From: CAZWVR01 sp964637235
GTDB taxonomy: Bacteria > Bacteroidota > Bacteroidia > Bacteroidales > S143-33
Reading direction: 5' to 3'
Assembly: GCA_964637235.1 (NCBI GenBank)
Contig: CAZWVR010000041.1
Location: 1-19,360 of the forward strand
Length of the DNA: 19,360 nucleotides
Shown here: positions 7,544-15,832 of the stretch, piece by piece
Numbering within the stretch: the stretch's first letter is position 1
Layout of the letters: each line of letters starts with the position of its first letter
Notes under the pieces: generated by a model
The model's database searches: none
Told to the model about the DNA's origin: nothing
Seen by the model: only the letters and a program-made list of their open reading frames with translations
Program-made: the position numbers and the translations under genes

Positions 7544-10500
7544 ATGAAAAAAATTCTACTATTTTTCTCCATTCTCGTAGAAGTATTAATTTTACAAGCT
7601 CAAAGCGACGGTTTAACTCCTAATCTATACTCTAAATACTTCCAACAAGCATATAAAGAAAACCCTTCTATACCCAGAGGGATATTAGAAGCCGTCGCAT
7701 ATACAAATACACATTTTAGACATATAGATGAAAAATTCGCTCCTTCTTGCACAGGAATGCCTAAATATTGGGGAGTAATGGGACTTATAGACAATGGGAA
7801 AGGATACTTTAAAGAAAATCTCAAACTTGTAGCTAAACTCTCCGGATATAAGCGCGATAAAATTAAACATGACCCAAAAATAAATATCCTCGCTTATGCG
7901 CGAGCATTCGCGATTCTCAGCAATAAATATGGAATTAAATCTCAACAACCTGCTGACTATATCCCCGTGCTACGCATTCTATCCGAAATTCCTTATGACA
8001 GTACAAATGCAACAAATGACTTTGCCCTTAACAGCTTTCTTTATTCAATATTAAACTTCCTAAGCTCCCCAAAATACACTAACTATTATAAACTGCCTCA
8101 CTACAATATTGATTTAGAAAAAATTTTCGGAGAAAACTACAAAATCCTATCTGCTAAAAAAGTAATTATCAACGATGTAGGTATTTTTAACGAAAAAGGA
8201 GATATATACAGTATAGCAAATCAAAAAACACCTTGTCCAGATTATAATGTAAGCTACTGCTCATGGGTAGCCTCACCCAATTACAGTTCACGAGACGGCA
8301 CACCTATATCAGCATTAGTCATTCATACCACACAAGGCTCCTATGCTGGCACAATTGCATGGTTCCAAAATCCAGATGCAAATGCTTCTGCTCATTACGT
8401 TTTACGTTCCTCGGATGGACAAATCACACAAATGGTCAGAGAAGCTGACAAAGCTTGGCATGTGCGTACAGAAAATCCTTATACAATAGGTTATGAACAT
8501 GAGGGATATGTAGAAGAACCTTCTTGGTATACACAAGCTATGTACCAAAGCTCGGCTTTATTAGCTCGGCATGACTGCGATACTTATGGAATTAATCCTC
8601 ATAGAATGTTTTATAGAGATACCTTAGATGATGGAACTGTTCTCGATTCAGGCGTGCATGTATTAGCAGGTCAAAATTATTGCACAAAAATAGCCGGACA
8701 TCAACATTACCCTAATAATTCTCATGTTGACCCAGGTCCTTATTGGAATTGGAACTATTATTATAGACTTGTAAATCAAGGCTTAGGAACTGTAATAAAC
8801 CTTACAGATACAGCTGGTACTTTTTATGATAGTGGAGGTCCAAATGGCAATTACGGTAATGATGAAAGAATAATATGGGTTATCCACCCTCCTAACGCTT
8901 CAAAAATAGTCTTAACCTTCAACAATTTCAGCTTAGAAGATAATTACGATTTTCTCTATATATATGATGGAGATAATGTATTTGCCCCACTGATTGGACG
9001 CTGGAATACTCAAAGCCCCGGTACTATTATATCCACGGGTGGTGCCCTTACAATAGAATTTAGATCTGACTGCGCAACAACTGATGCCGGATGGTCTGCT
9101 ACTTGGCATACAATATTCCAAGACACAATACCTCCTTCCACTCAGATAACAACTTCCGGGGGAGTATGGAAAACACATGACTTCTATGCATATTTCAATG
9201 ATAACGATAATAGCGGAATTGATAAAACATTTTATCAAGTTATTGAAACAGACGGTAATAACTGGTTTGCGAACACTAATAATGGCTTTTTCGCTGATAA
9301 TTTTGACAATATGCAAGCCCAATGGACTGCTATAACAGGCAATTGGTACACCCAAAATTCATTCCTCGTTCAAGATGACGAAAATAGCTCAAATACTAAT
9401 ATTTATGCTTATCTAAATCAAAATAATGCAGAAACATATCTATATCATTTTCAAGCAATTGCTGGTGGTTCCGGTAATAACCGCCGTTTCGGTTTCCATT
9501 TCTTTTGCGACAGTGCACAATTGACAAATCGCGGTAATTCATATTTTGTCTGGTTCCGCATAGATGACCAAAATCTACAATTCTACAAAGTAATAAATGA
9601 TACTTTCCATCTTATGTACACTGTCCCTAATATAATTACTGAACCAGGTAGATATTACGACTATAAAATAATCTATAACGCCAACTCTGGAAAAACAGAT
9701 GTTTACAGAGATAACATCTTACTTGCTTCATATACTTACCCAAATCCTTTACAACAAGGTAAATACATAAGTTTTAGAACAGGAAACGCTACATTAGAAG
9801 TGGATAATATAAAAGTTTACCATTCTCGCTCTGATACAATGCTAATAACCGTCGGTAATGAAGCATACAACGACATCCAAGTACAAAACTTTGACACTTC
9901 ATATTGTGCAAAAATAAAATCAATAGTAGTGGATGCTTCTGGAAACCTATCTCCTATCGCATACTACAATCTTAAAATTGACTATACACCGCCTTCCCCA
10001 GTAAACGTATTAGACGGATTACAACAATACGATATTGATACTCTTGAAAACAGTAATACCCTATCAGCCCACTGGTCGCATTCAATAGATCCAAACTCAG
10101 ATATCGCTGCATACTGGTATTCAGTAGGAACTTCTCCCGGCGACAGCAATATAATTCAATGGACAAACAACGGATTAGATACTTCTATAATAATCAATAA
10201 CTTAGATTTACAACTAAATACAGCATATTACTTCAATGTAAAAGCACAAAATAACGCTGGATTATACAGTACTGTATCCCATTCAGATGGAGCTTACATT
10301 CTTGGGAGTATCATTCCCTCATTTTATTGCAGCGATAGTACTATATGCACCGAAGAAACTATACATTTTACAAACACAAGCCAAAACGCAACATCCTACA
10401 AATGGTACTTTGAAGGCGGAGAACCTCAAATATCCACAGAAACAAATCCTGATGTATTATACCATCAACCGGGTACATATTCTGTAAAATTAACTGCATA

Positions 10501-11056
10501 CAACGGTAACGATAGTGCTGTATATCAAGCTAATAATCTTATAACAGTATATGCCCCACCTATCGCAGATTTTACTGTTTCTGATACACTTTTATACCTG
10601 CCTAATGCCATTGCAACATTTACTAATCTTTCTCAAAATGCCACAAATTATCTATGGGATTTCGGCGACGGAGTGATATCTGAACTGGAAAATCCACAGC
10701 ACCTATATACAACAACCGGCTATTACGATGTGTCATTAACTGCTTCAAATCCCGGATGCCCTCAAAATACTAAAACCTATGAAAATATTATTCACGTTTT
10801 ATTAGCCCAAAACGTTGAAATAACCCCAAAAGCAAAAGTATTTCCTAACCCATTTAGAGAATACTTCATTATTGAAGCACAAAGCCTACAAAATATTTCC
10901 CTAATAGGCAGCGACGGCAAAATATATCATTGCAAAATAGAAGCTAAAAATGGCAAGTTCCTTGTAAAGCCAATGGGAATGACTTCTGGATTGTATATAC
11001 TTCACTTGTATTTTAAAGACGGCAAAGATGTAAGTGTAAAACTAATAAAAAGATAA
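7544..11056 (+). CDS. Secreted multidomain N-acetylmuramoyl-L-alanine amidase with T9SS sorting domain
   Basis: 1170 aa. Signal peptide (1-20, ending LQAQ), a lysozyme/transglycosylase-like domain (about 25-200), an Amidase_2 domain (about 255-410), a CUB-like domain (416-525), an Ig-like domain apparently interrupted by a lectin-like jelly roll (about 583-760), an FN3-like domain (about 816-915), two PKD domains (924-1004 and 1006-1086, sharing FTNxSQNATxYxW) and a type A Por sorting domain (about 1096-1170, from VFPNPF to KLIKR). The amidase cleaves the MurNAc-L-Ala bond of peptidoglycan. Zinc ligands correspond to AmpD: His261 (VIHTTQG), His386 and Asp396, with the same 10-residue spacing as AmpD His154/Asp164; His394 stands where AmpD has its catalytic Lys. 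The last domain directs export through the type IX system to the surface or medium. Likely use is degrading foreign or shed peptidoglycan. Monocistronic, followed by a GC-rich non-coding island. Confidence 0.92.
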   Translation: MKKILLFFSILVEVLILQAQSDGLTPNLYSKYFQQAYKENPSIPRGILEAVAYTNTHFRHIDEKFAPSCTGMPKYWGVMGLIDNGKGYFKENLKLVAKLSGYKRDKIKHDPKINILAYARAFAILSNKYGIKSQQPADYIPVLRILSEIPYDSTNATNDFALNSFLYSILNFLSSPKYTNYYKLPHYNIDLEKIFGENYKILSAKKVIINDVGIFNEKGDIYSIANQKTPCPDYNVSYCSWVASPNYSSRDGTPISALVIHTTQGSYAGTIAWFQNPDANASAHYVLRSSDGQITQMVREADKAWHVRTENPYTIGYEHEGYVEEPSWYTQAMYQSSALLARHDCDTYGINPHRMFYRDTLDDGTVLDSGVHVLAGQNYCTKIAGHQHYPNNSHVDPGPYWNWNYYYRLVNQGLGTVINLTDTAGTFYDSGGPNGNYGNDERIIWVIHPPNASKIVLTFNNFSLEDNYDFLYIYDGDNVFAPLIGRWNTQSPGTIISTGGALTIEFRSDCATTDAGWSATWHTIFQDTIPPSTQITTSGGVWKTHDFYAYFNDNDNSGIDKTFYQVIETDGNNWFANTNNGFFADNFDNMQAQWTAITGNWYTQNSFLVQDDENSSNTNIYAYLNQNNAETYLYHFQAIAGGSGNNRRFGFHFFCDSAQLTNRGNSYFVWFRIDDQNLQFYKVINDTFHLMYTVPNIITEPGRYYDYKIIYNANSGKTDVYRDNILLASYTYPNPLQQGKYISFRTGNATLEVDNIKVYHSRSDTMLITVGNEAYNDIQVQNFDTSYCAKIKSIVVDASGNLSPIAYYNLKIDYTPPSPVNVLDGLQQYDIDTLENSNTLSAHWSHSIDPNSDIAAYWYSVGTSPGDSNIIQWTNNGLDTSIIINNLDLQLNTAYYFNVKAQNNAGLYSTVSHSDGAYILGSIIPSFYCSDSTICTEETIHFTNTSQNATSYKWYFEGGEPQISTETNPDVLYHQPGTYSVKLTAYNGNDSAVYQANNLITVYAPPIADFTVSDTLLYLPNAIATFTNLSQNATNYLWDFGDGVISELENPQHLYTTTGYYDVSLTASNPGCPQNTKTYENIIHVLLAQNVEITPKAKVFPNPFREYFIIEAQSLQNISLIGSDGKIYHCKIEAKNGKFLVKPMGMTSGLYILHLYFKDGKDVSVKLIKR

Positions 11057-11069
11057 GTATTTATTTATT

Positions 11070-11396
11070 GGCGTGCCCCTCGCTAAGGCTCGGGTCGGGC
11101 TACGGCTTGTAGTCGGCTTGTGCTCACCAAGCGGGCGTATCCGCTCGGAGAGGCAAGGCGGGCGGCAGCAGTCTATCGCCTGTCAGCTCGCCCGCCAACT
11201 AATAAATTACAACTATCCTCGTATTTTTACAAATAGTCTCTTGTACTATCATAACCAACTCTAATTCATAATTCTACAATTGCCTCTCCTCGCTTTGCGG
11301 TACGTAGGGCTTCGCTACTGGCTCAGCCTCCGCCCGCAAACGCCCGCTATGGGTTCGCACTGCGCCGCCTACCCCGCCTCCGCCCTCACGCTCCTT
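11070..11396. repeat. GC-rich non-coding island: two GC blocks around an AT-rich core
   Basis: This fills most of the 394-nt gap 11057-11450, which has no credible gene. By hand count, block 1 (11070-11197) and block 2 (11282-11395) are each 69% GC, and the core between them (11198-11281) is 25% GC. The blocks share motifs in inverted orientation and the same order: AGCGGGCGT (11130-11138, complement at 11340-11348) and GGAGAGGCAA (11147-11156, complement at 11280-11289). The start (GGCGTGCCCCTCGC... GGGTCGGGCT) resembles GC-rich intergenic repeats I recall from other Bacteroidota genomes; this is memory, not a search. It may be a repeated element, a structured RNA or a terminator complex. 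Confidence 0.6.
11157..11196. repeat. GC-rich hairpin inside the island
   Basis: GGCGGGC (11157-11163) and GCCCGCC (11190-11196) form a perfect 7-bp stem, extendable by one G-C and one G-T pair, around a loop of about 22 nt. It is a very stable hairpin for this AT-rich genome. No T-run follows on the plus strand, so it is not a standard intrinsic terminator. Confidence 0.55.
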
Positions 11397-11406
11397 TAAA
11401 TTGCTT

Positions 11407-11437
11407 TTTGCTATTTATATCTACTTTTATATTTTTA
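11407..11437 (+). promoter_or_regulatory. Probable promoter of the cysteate/threonine synthase-like gene
   Basis: TTTG (11407-11410) is followed after 19 nt by TATTTTTA (11430-11437), one mismatch from TAnnTTTG. Predicted transcription starts close to 11444, with a leader of only a few bases before the ATG at 11451. It sits just after the GC-rich island. Confidence 0.45.
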
Positions 11438-11450
11438 CAAAAAAAAAACT

Positions 11451-12773
11451 ATGGGAGAAAAATTTCATTTTATATGTAGAACCTGTGGAAACAAAATTGA
11501 CAGTTTCCAAGAATGGTTTGAACATGGACAAAAATGCCCAAAATGCGGCGATAACAAAGTTTATACCGTATATAATACGGATAAACAACGACTTAAAGAC
11601 CTGATATATACAGATAAAACCCCAGATAGTATGTGGCATTATTTTGATTTCTTACCTCTAAATAACAAAGAAAACATAATATCCGACGGAGAAGGCGTCA
11701 CAAAAATAGAAAGATGGCACTTTATGGAGGATTTTGCTAAACGTAAATATGGACTAAATGTAGAAGTTTATGTAAACCGCAATGATAATAGCCCAGCTAC
11801 TGGAACATTTAAAGATAAAGGAGCCTCTCTTGCTGCAAGCGTACTAAAAGAACACGGAATAAAAGAATATGTCGTAGCAAGTACTGGTAATACAGCTAAT
11901 GCATTCGCCCAATACCTCGCAAAAGCTGGCATATCTGCTGTAATATTTATGCCACAAGACGCACTCAGAGAAAATTTCATACATATCGGCATGCTCGGTC
12001 AAAAGGTATATATCGTTAAAGGAGATTACTCAAAAGCAAAACAAGTTGCAGCAGAATATGCAAAAAAATATGGAATACTAATCTCCATCGGAAATATGGA
12101 TCCACTCCGTTTAGAAGCTAAAAAAACTACTGCTTTTGAAATTATGCGACAACTACGAAAAATGCCAGATGTATATATCCAAGCAGTTAGCGGCGGTACT
12201 GCTCCACTTGCAATAGAAAAAGCTTTCCATGACTTCGGAGATACAGGTTTGCTCGGCAAAATACCAAGAATGATTTTCGTACAAGGTAATTACTGTGCCC
12301 CACAAGTAGAAGCTTGGAAAAAAGCAAAAGCTAATAATTTCCCAGAAGGCTGGGAATATGACTATCCAATATATGAAAATCCAAAAACTCTTGTACCTAC
12401 TATTGCTACTGGAAATCCTAAATTATATCCTTTCTTAGCTCGCCTTGTTAAACGAACTGGTGGAGAATATTTCGCAATAAAAGAAGAAATGGCTGTGGAA
12501 ATGGCTCGCTTAGTTGCATACGAAAAAGCTATAAAAGTAGGTCCTGCATCAGCAATAGGACTTTTAGGATTCTTCGCAGCTCTTAAAGAAGGAGCTATAA
12601 AAGATGGTGAATCAATATTCATAAATATGGGTGAAGGCGTCAGAAGAGCTCTCTCATTCGTAGAAGAAGTTTCTTACACTACTGAGGAAATCACAAATGT
12701 AGAATTCTGTAAACGCTTCGATAGAAGCCAATACAAAGATTTTGTATGGAAAATCTTTGAAGAAGAATGCTAA
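11451..12773 (+). CDS. Threonine synthase-like PLP enzyme, candidate cysteate synthase
   Basis: 440 aa, fold type II PLP enzyme. It starts with a zinc ribbon (Cys9, Cys12, Cys29, Cys32). The PLP lysine is Lys121 in SPATGTFKDKGAS, and the phosphate-binding loops are STGNTANAFA and SGGTAPLA. Canonical threonine synthases, including the one encoded convergently at 12851-14041, read NPTxSFKDR at the lysine; here it is SPATGTFKDKG, so the active site is different. Cysteate synthase, which makes L-cysteate from O-phosphoserine and sulfite, is the known threonine-synthase paralogue of this kind and supplies cysteate for sulfonolipids in some Bacteroidota. That assignment is inference; threonine synthase or another phospho-amino-acid beta/gamma-replacement enzyme remains possible. 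No sulfonolipid acyltransferase gene is in the window. The gene stands alone, with an AAAAAAAAACT stretch and no Shine-Dalgarno sequence before the ATG. Confidence 0.8.
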   Translation: MGEKFHFICRTCGNKIDSFQEWFEHGQKCPKCGDNKVYTVYNTDKQRLKDLIYTDKTPDSMWHYFDFLPLNNKENIISDGEGVTKIERWHFMEDFAKRKYGLNVEVYVNRNDNSPATGTFKDKGASLAASVLKEHGIKEYVVASTGNTANAFAQYLAKAGISAVIFMPQDALRENFIHIGMLGQKVYIVKGDYSKAKQVAAEYAKKYGILISIGNMDPLRLEAKKTTAFEIMRQLRKMPDVYIQAVSGGTAPLAIEKAFHDFGDTGLLGKIPRMIFVQGNYCAPQVEAWKKAKANNFPEGWEYDYPIYENPKTLVPTIATGNPKLYPFLARLVKRTGGEYFAIKEEMAVEMARLVAYEKAIKVGPASAIGLLGFFAALKEGAIKDGESIFINMGEGVRRALSFVEEVSYTTEEITNVEFCKRFDRSQYKDFVWKIFEEEC

Positions 12774-12802
12774 AATAAAAACTGCTCATAAAAAACATAA
12801 CC

Positions 12803-12844
12803 TGGGACTGTCTATATAAACTCTTCATCTCTTAGACAGTCCCA
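12803..12844. terminator. Inverted repeat between convergent synthase genes, probable terminator
   Basis: TGGGACTGTCT (12803-12813) and AGACAGTCCCA (12834-12844) are perfect 11-bp arms, with one further A-T pair, around an 18-nt loop. The repeat sits in the 77-nt gap between two converging stop codons. There is no T-run directly after it on either strand; on the minus strand six T's follow a few bases later. It probably stops transcription from both sides. Confidence 0.55.
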
Positions 12845-12850
12845 CTATAC

Positions 12851-14041
12851 TTATATAGTCTCTACTTCCGTATAGCTTTCAATTATAGATTGCACAGCTT
12901 TTAAATCTTTTAAGCCACTTCCTGTACTAAGAACTACTACTTTTAAACCATTATTAATCTTACCATCTCTCCAATATCTTAAAAAACCAGCAAAAGCTGC
13001 GGCTGCTGCGGGTTCAGCAAAAAGCCCTGTATTCCGACTCAATATCTTTGATGCTTCAACAATCTCTTTATCGCTTACTTCTATACCCTCACCAGAATAT
13101 TTTACTATAAAATCCCTTGCCATATAAAAATTTCTCGGTATATCAACTGAAATAGAATCCGCTATCGTAGCAGAGGGCTTACTAACAAACTCATCCGAAT
13201 AAAGATTTGCTACAAAATTATTACTTCCCTTCGATTGAACTGCAACTATTATAGGCATCCTATTAACCAAACCTACTTGCATCAAATCCTCAAAACCTTT
13301 ATATACACCGGATATAATTACTCCATCACCTACTGGAACAAAAATAATATCAGGAACACCTTTAAACTGCAAAAATAATTCAAAAGATACTGTTTTTTTA
13401 CCTTCTATCGTAAGAGGATTATAAGCAGTATTACGATTATACCAACCATTTTCCTTACTAGCCTGAATACTTAAATCAAAAGCTCTATCATAATTACCCC
13501 TTACTTTTACAAGCCGAGCTCCATACATCACTATTTGCGTCAATTTAGCCAATGGAGCACTTTCCGGTACAAATATTATAGCCCTCTGCCCCTGTGAAGC
13601 CGCTATACCTGCCAAAGAACTACCTGCATTACCAGTTGACGCAGCTACTATCGTGCTTATACCTCTCTCCTTTGCATAAGCAGAAACTACTGCTGATGCC
13701 CTATCTTTAAAAGAATATGTCGGATTCTGTGAATCATCTTTTATAAATAAATCAAAATCAAATTTCTCTCCTTCAATACTATCAAAGTGATATAAAGGTG
13801 TATCTCCCACACGTAAAGAAGGTAAACTCTCCAACGACTTTATAGGCAATAAATCTAAAAAATTATATTCCTGTAATCGCCTATATTTCTGCTTCAAGCC
13901 CGCATAATCATAGAGAACTTTCAATACGCCTCTGGGAGGTAAACTTGCTTTATTCTCTCGCTCACATCTCGGGCATAAATACATAACCTCATCCGTATGA
14001 TATTCTGCCCCACAATTAATACATTTATAAAAAAACTTCAT
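12851..14041 (-). CDS. thrC: Threonine synthase
   Basis: 396 aa. Converts O-phospho-L-homoserine to L-threonine, the last step of threonine synthesis, with PLP. The N-terminal zinc ribbon (Cys7, Cys10, Cys23, Cys26) is typical of the short bacterial and archaeal ThrC type. The PLP lysine lies in the canonical NPTYSFKDRAS, the phosphate loop is ASTGNAGSSLAG, and the C-terminal part has GLFAEPAAAAAFAG and VVLSTGSGLKD. A TTG two codons upstream (14047) is in frame, but the ATG at 14041 gives MKFFYKCINCG, the natural start. No promoter element is visible in the 39 nt before it, so it is probably read with the WbqC-like and lipoprotein genes upstream. No thrA or thrB lies nearby. Close homologues in other pathways exist, so the function is likely rather than certain. 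Confidence 0.87.
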   Translation of the reverse strand: MKFFYKCINCGAEYHTDEVMYLCPRCERENKASLPPRGVLKVLYDYAGLKQKYRRLQEYNFLDLLPIKSLESLPSLRVGDTPLYHFDSIEGEKFDFDLFIKDDSQNPTYSFKDRASAVVSAYAKERGISTIVAASTGNAGSSLAGIAASQGQRAIIFVPESAPLAKLTQIVMYGARLVKVRGNYDRAFDLSIQASKENGWYNRNTAYNPLTIEGKKTVSFELFLQFKGVPDIIFVPVGDGVIISGVYKGFEDLMQVGLVNRMPIIVAVQSKGSNNFVANLYSDEFVSKPSATIADSISVDIPRNFYMARDFIVKYSGEGIEVSDKEIVEASKILSRNTGLFAEPAAAAAFAGFLRYWRDGKINNGLKVVVLSTGSGLKDLKAVQSIIESYTEVETI

Positions 14042-14080
14042 AATCAATTATTTTGTTAATGAAAATCACCATTTACTACG

Positions 14081-14734
14081 CTATTCATTTAACTTTATAG
14101 AATTTTTCAATATTTCAACGCTTTCAGGTCCCTTGTTAAATATTAAATCTAAAATAGTAAGATTAGGAATAAAAGCAAACTTATCTGAAAAAACTTGGAT
14201 ATAAGGCTCCGGAACAAACTCTTCATCATCAGGTGGATTCTTAGGTCGGATATTATACCGAAAATCTTTAAAGGGTAATTTATCAAATTCGTCTTTCGCA
14301 GGTGGATAAAATGACTCTGTATATTCAAGAGAAAAATCTAAGTTTAACAACTTGAAAATAACTTGAATAGTATCTATGTCTAAATCCCATAAATATTTAT
14401 ATTGCTTGGTATAAATCTCTATAATTTCATCAATCATATAATAAAAAAAGGGAGAAGAACCATACGCTGTTTGCAAGGCTTTAATATGATTTCTCTGCCA
14501 AGAAACAGAATTATCTATCTGGATATCAATAATTGGTATATTATTTTTTCTTTTTACTGGTACTATCAAAGAATGTACACCAGTAGAAGTCAATATCAAC
14601 ATACGATTTCTATATGTTTGCTTCACAAAATGTTCGTGCTTCTCTATAAAAACTTTATATTTAAAAAACTTAGTAAAAAACTGAATAGGTGGAAAATATG
14701 CAATAGATAAAACTGCTCGTTCCATATTATTCAT
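14081..14734 (-). CDS. WbqC-like family protein
   Basis: 217 aa cytoplasmic protein without a signal peptide. Family hallmarks are visible: SIAYFPPIQFFTKF near the start, KQTYRNRMLILTSTGVHSLIVPV in the middle of the N-terminal half, and WQRNHIKALQTAYGSSPFF. WbqC-like proteins are often found in polysaccharide gene clusters and are thought to take part in making or attaching sugars, but no firm activity is known to me. In Bacteroidota they are common outside such clusters as well. Its start overlaps the end of the lipoprotein gene by 8 nt, indicating translational coupling; ThrC follows after 39 nt. An alternative start at Met4 (14725) would remove the overlap and cannot be excluded. Confidence 0.82.
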   Translation of the reverse strand: MNNMERAVLSIAYFPPIQFFTKFFKYKVFIEKHEHFVKQTYRNRMLILTSTGVHSLIVPVKRKNNIPIIDIQIDNSVSWQRNHIKALQTAYGSSPFFYYMIDEIIEIYTKQYKYLWDLDIDTIQVIFKLLNLDFSLEYTESFYPPAKDEFDKLPFKDFRYNIRPKNPPDDEEFVPEPYIQVFSDKFAFIPNLTILDLIFNKGPESVEILKNSIKLNE

Positions 14735-15644
14735 ATTTCAATAATGACTGTCTATATACTAATAACGTATCCGAGATAGTTTTTAGTTGATCATCACTAA
14801 TAATTAAATCTGTTTGTTGATAAATTTCATTATAAAGAGTATCTAATTCTGATAAATGATTTATTAAACCTTGAAGTCTTTTACTCTCTTGATAGGAATT
14901 CATTGAAGCAAGCGCATCATTCATATAGTCTGATAAATTCTCTATACTCTGATATTGTTCTTTAAGCTTTTTAAATAAAAAATCTGTTTTTTTAACCTTT
15001 AATAAATAACTCACTATAAGATAATTAGACTCAAGCCAACCCGAATATATTACAAAAGGCATTATATCTGTCATTGAACTCTGCTCAAAAGAACGACAAA
15101 TATTTTTTATCGTCTTACTCATAATTATAGCCAAAGAATCACTATCTGTTATAGATGTACTCTTCTTTATTTCTTCCTCAGATACTACATTACTCAACCC
15201 CAAAGAATTAACCAAACTATAAATTGCCTTATAATATTCTACAAATTTTTGAAGATTATTAAATGCCAATGAATAACTCATATCTGCCGAATATATACCC
15301 AATAACTTGGCTTGTTCCTCTACTTTTGTGCATTTTTCAAGATATTCAACAGGATAAAGAAAACTAAAATCCGCAGGTAAAGCAGATATATTGCTAAAAA
15401 TATCTTTTATATCAGGCAGCTTAAATTTCTTCATTACCTCACAATCTCCATTATCCTCTGGACTTCTTGCATACATCACAACTGCTTGTGGAGAATCTAT
15501 ATGCATAGAATTAACCTCAGTATCTGTATTGACTATACTATCTTTCGTTTGAATTAATGAAGCTTTGCCATTTGGAGACTTCTTTTTACAACTAACTGCA
15601 AATAATATGATAAATGCTATTATTAAAAAACTATAAATTTTCAT
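14727..15644 (-). CDS. Putative lipoprotein of unknown function
   Basis: 305 aa from the ATG at 15644. It begins MKIYSFLIIAFIILFAVSCKKK, a lipoprotein signal peptide whose lipid-accepting cysteine is Cys19, followed by Lys-rich and Ser/Thr-rich residues. The remainder is predicted mostly alpha-helical, with Leu/Ile heptad-like stretches near the C-terminus (LINHLSELDTLYNEIYQQ), and no recognised domain; it may be a helical-bundle lipoprotein. An in-frame upstream ATG (15713) would bury this signal peptide behind 23 residues, and the -7 element TATTTTTG (15665-15658) lies between the two, so the shorter start is preferred. First gene of a probable operon with the WbqC-like gene (8-nt overlap) and thrC. 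I do not recognise the family. Confidence 0.82.
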   Translation of the reverse strand: MKIYSFLIIAFIILFAVSCKKKSPNGKASLIQTKDSIVNTDTEVNSMHIDSPQAVVMYARSPEDNGDCEVMKKFKLPDIKDIFSNISALPADFSFLYPVEYLEKCTKVEEQAKLLGIYSADMSYSLAFNNLQKFVEYYKAIYSLVNSLGLSNVVSEEEIKKSTSITDSDSLAIIMSKTIKNICRSFEQSSMTDIMPFVIYSGWLESNYLIVSYLLKVKKTDFLFKKLKEQYQSIENLSDYMNDALASMNSYQESKRLQGLINHLSELDTLYNEIYQQTDLIISDDQLKTISDTLLVYRQSLLKYE

Positions 15645-15657
15645 ACCCCTTTTTTGA

Positions 15658-15665
15658 CAAAAATA
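15658..15665 (-). promoter_or_regulatory. Probable -7 element of the lipoprotein-wbqC-thrC operon
   Basis: The minus strand reads TATTTTTG, an exact TAnnTTTG match, 13 nt before the lipoprotein ATG at 15644. A TTTT at 15688-15685, 19 nt upstream, is a weak -33 match. It supports the shorter start of the gene. Confidence 0.5.
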
Positions 15666-15783
15666 GTAAAAAAACTCTCTTAATAAAATTAGTTTTACTT
15701 TCATATCAGACAAAATAGAAACGGTAATTTTTAATTTTTCTCATATGTAATTAGCAGTAATTACTCAATTTTTTTATCCAAAA

Positions 15784-15815
15784 TTGTAGTCTTTTTACGA
15801 AAAAATATATCTTTG
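15784..15815 (+). promoter_or_regulatory. Probable promoter of the secreted-protein and cytidine deaminase pair
   Basis: TTG (15784-15786) is followed after 21 nt by TATCTTTG (15808-15815), a good Bacteroidota promoter match. Transcription would start around 15820, about 12 nt before the ATG at 15833. It is divergent from the lipoprotein promoter, about 120 nt away. Confidence 0.57.
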
Positions 15816-15832
15816 CAATAAAGAAAAAAGCT

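Noticed and set aside
8933..9355. 140-codon frame antisense to the amidase gene
   Set aside because: It is a shadow of the CUB and Ig-like coding sequence, with no initiation signals and no family resemblance.
11073..11264. Open frame of 63 codons in the GC-rich island (MPLAKARVGLRL...)
   Set aside because: It runs through the structured repeat, shares no family features, has Arg/Gly-rich repeat-like composition, and stops in the AT core. It is best explained by GC-rich non-coding DNA.
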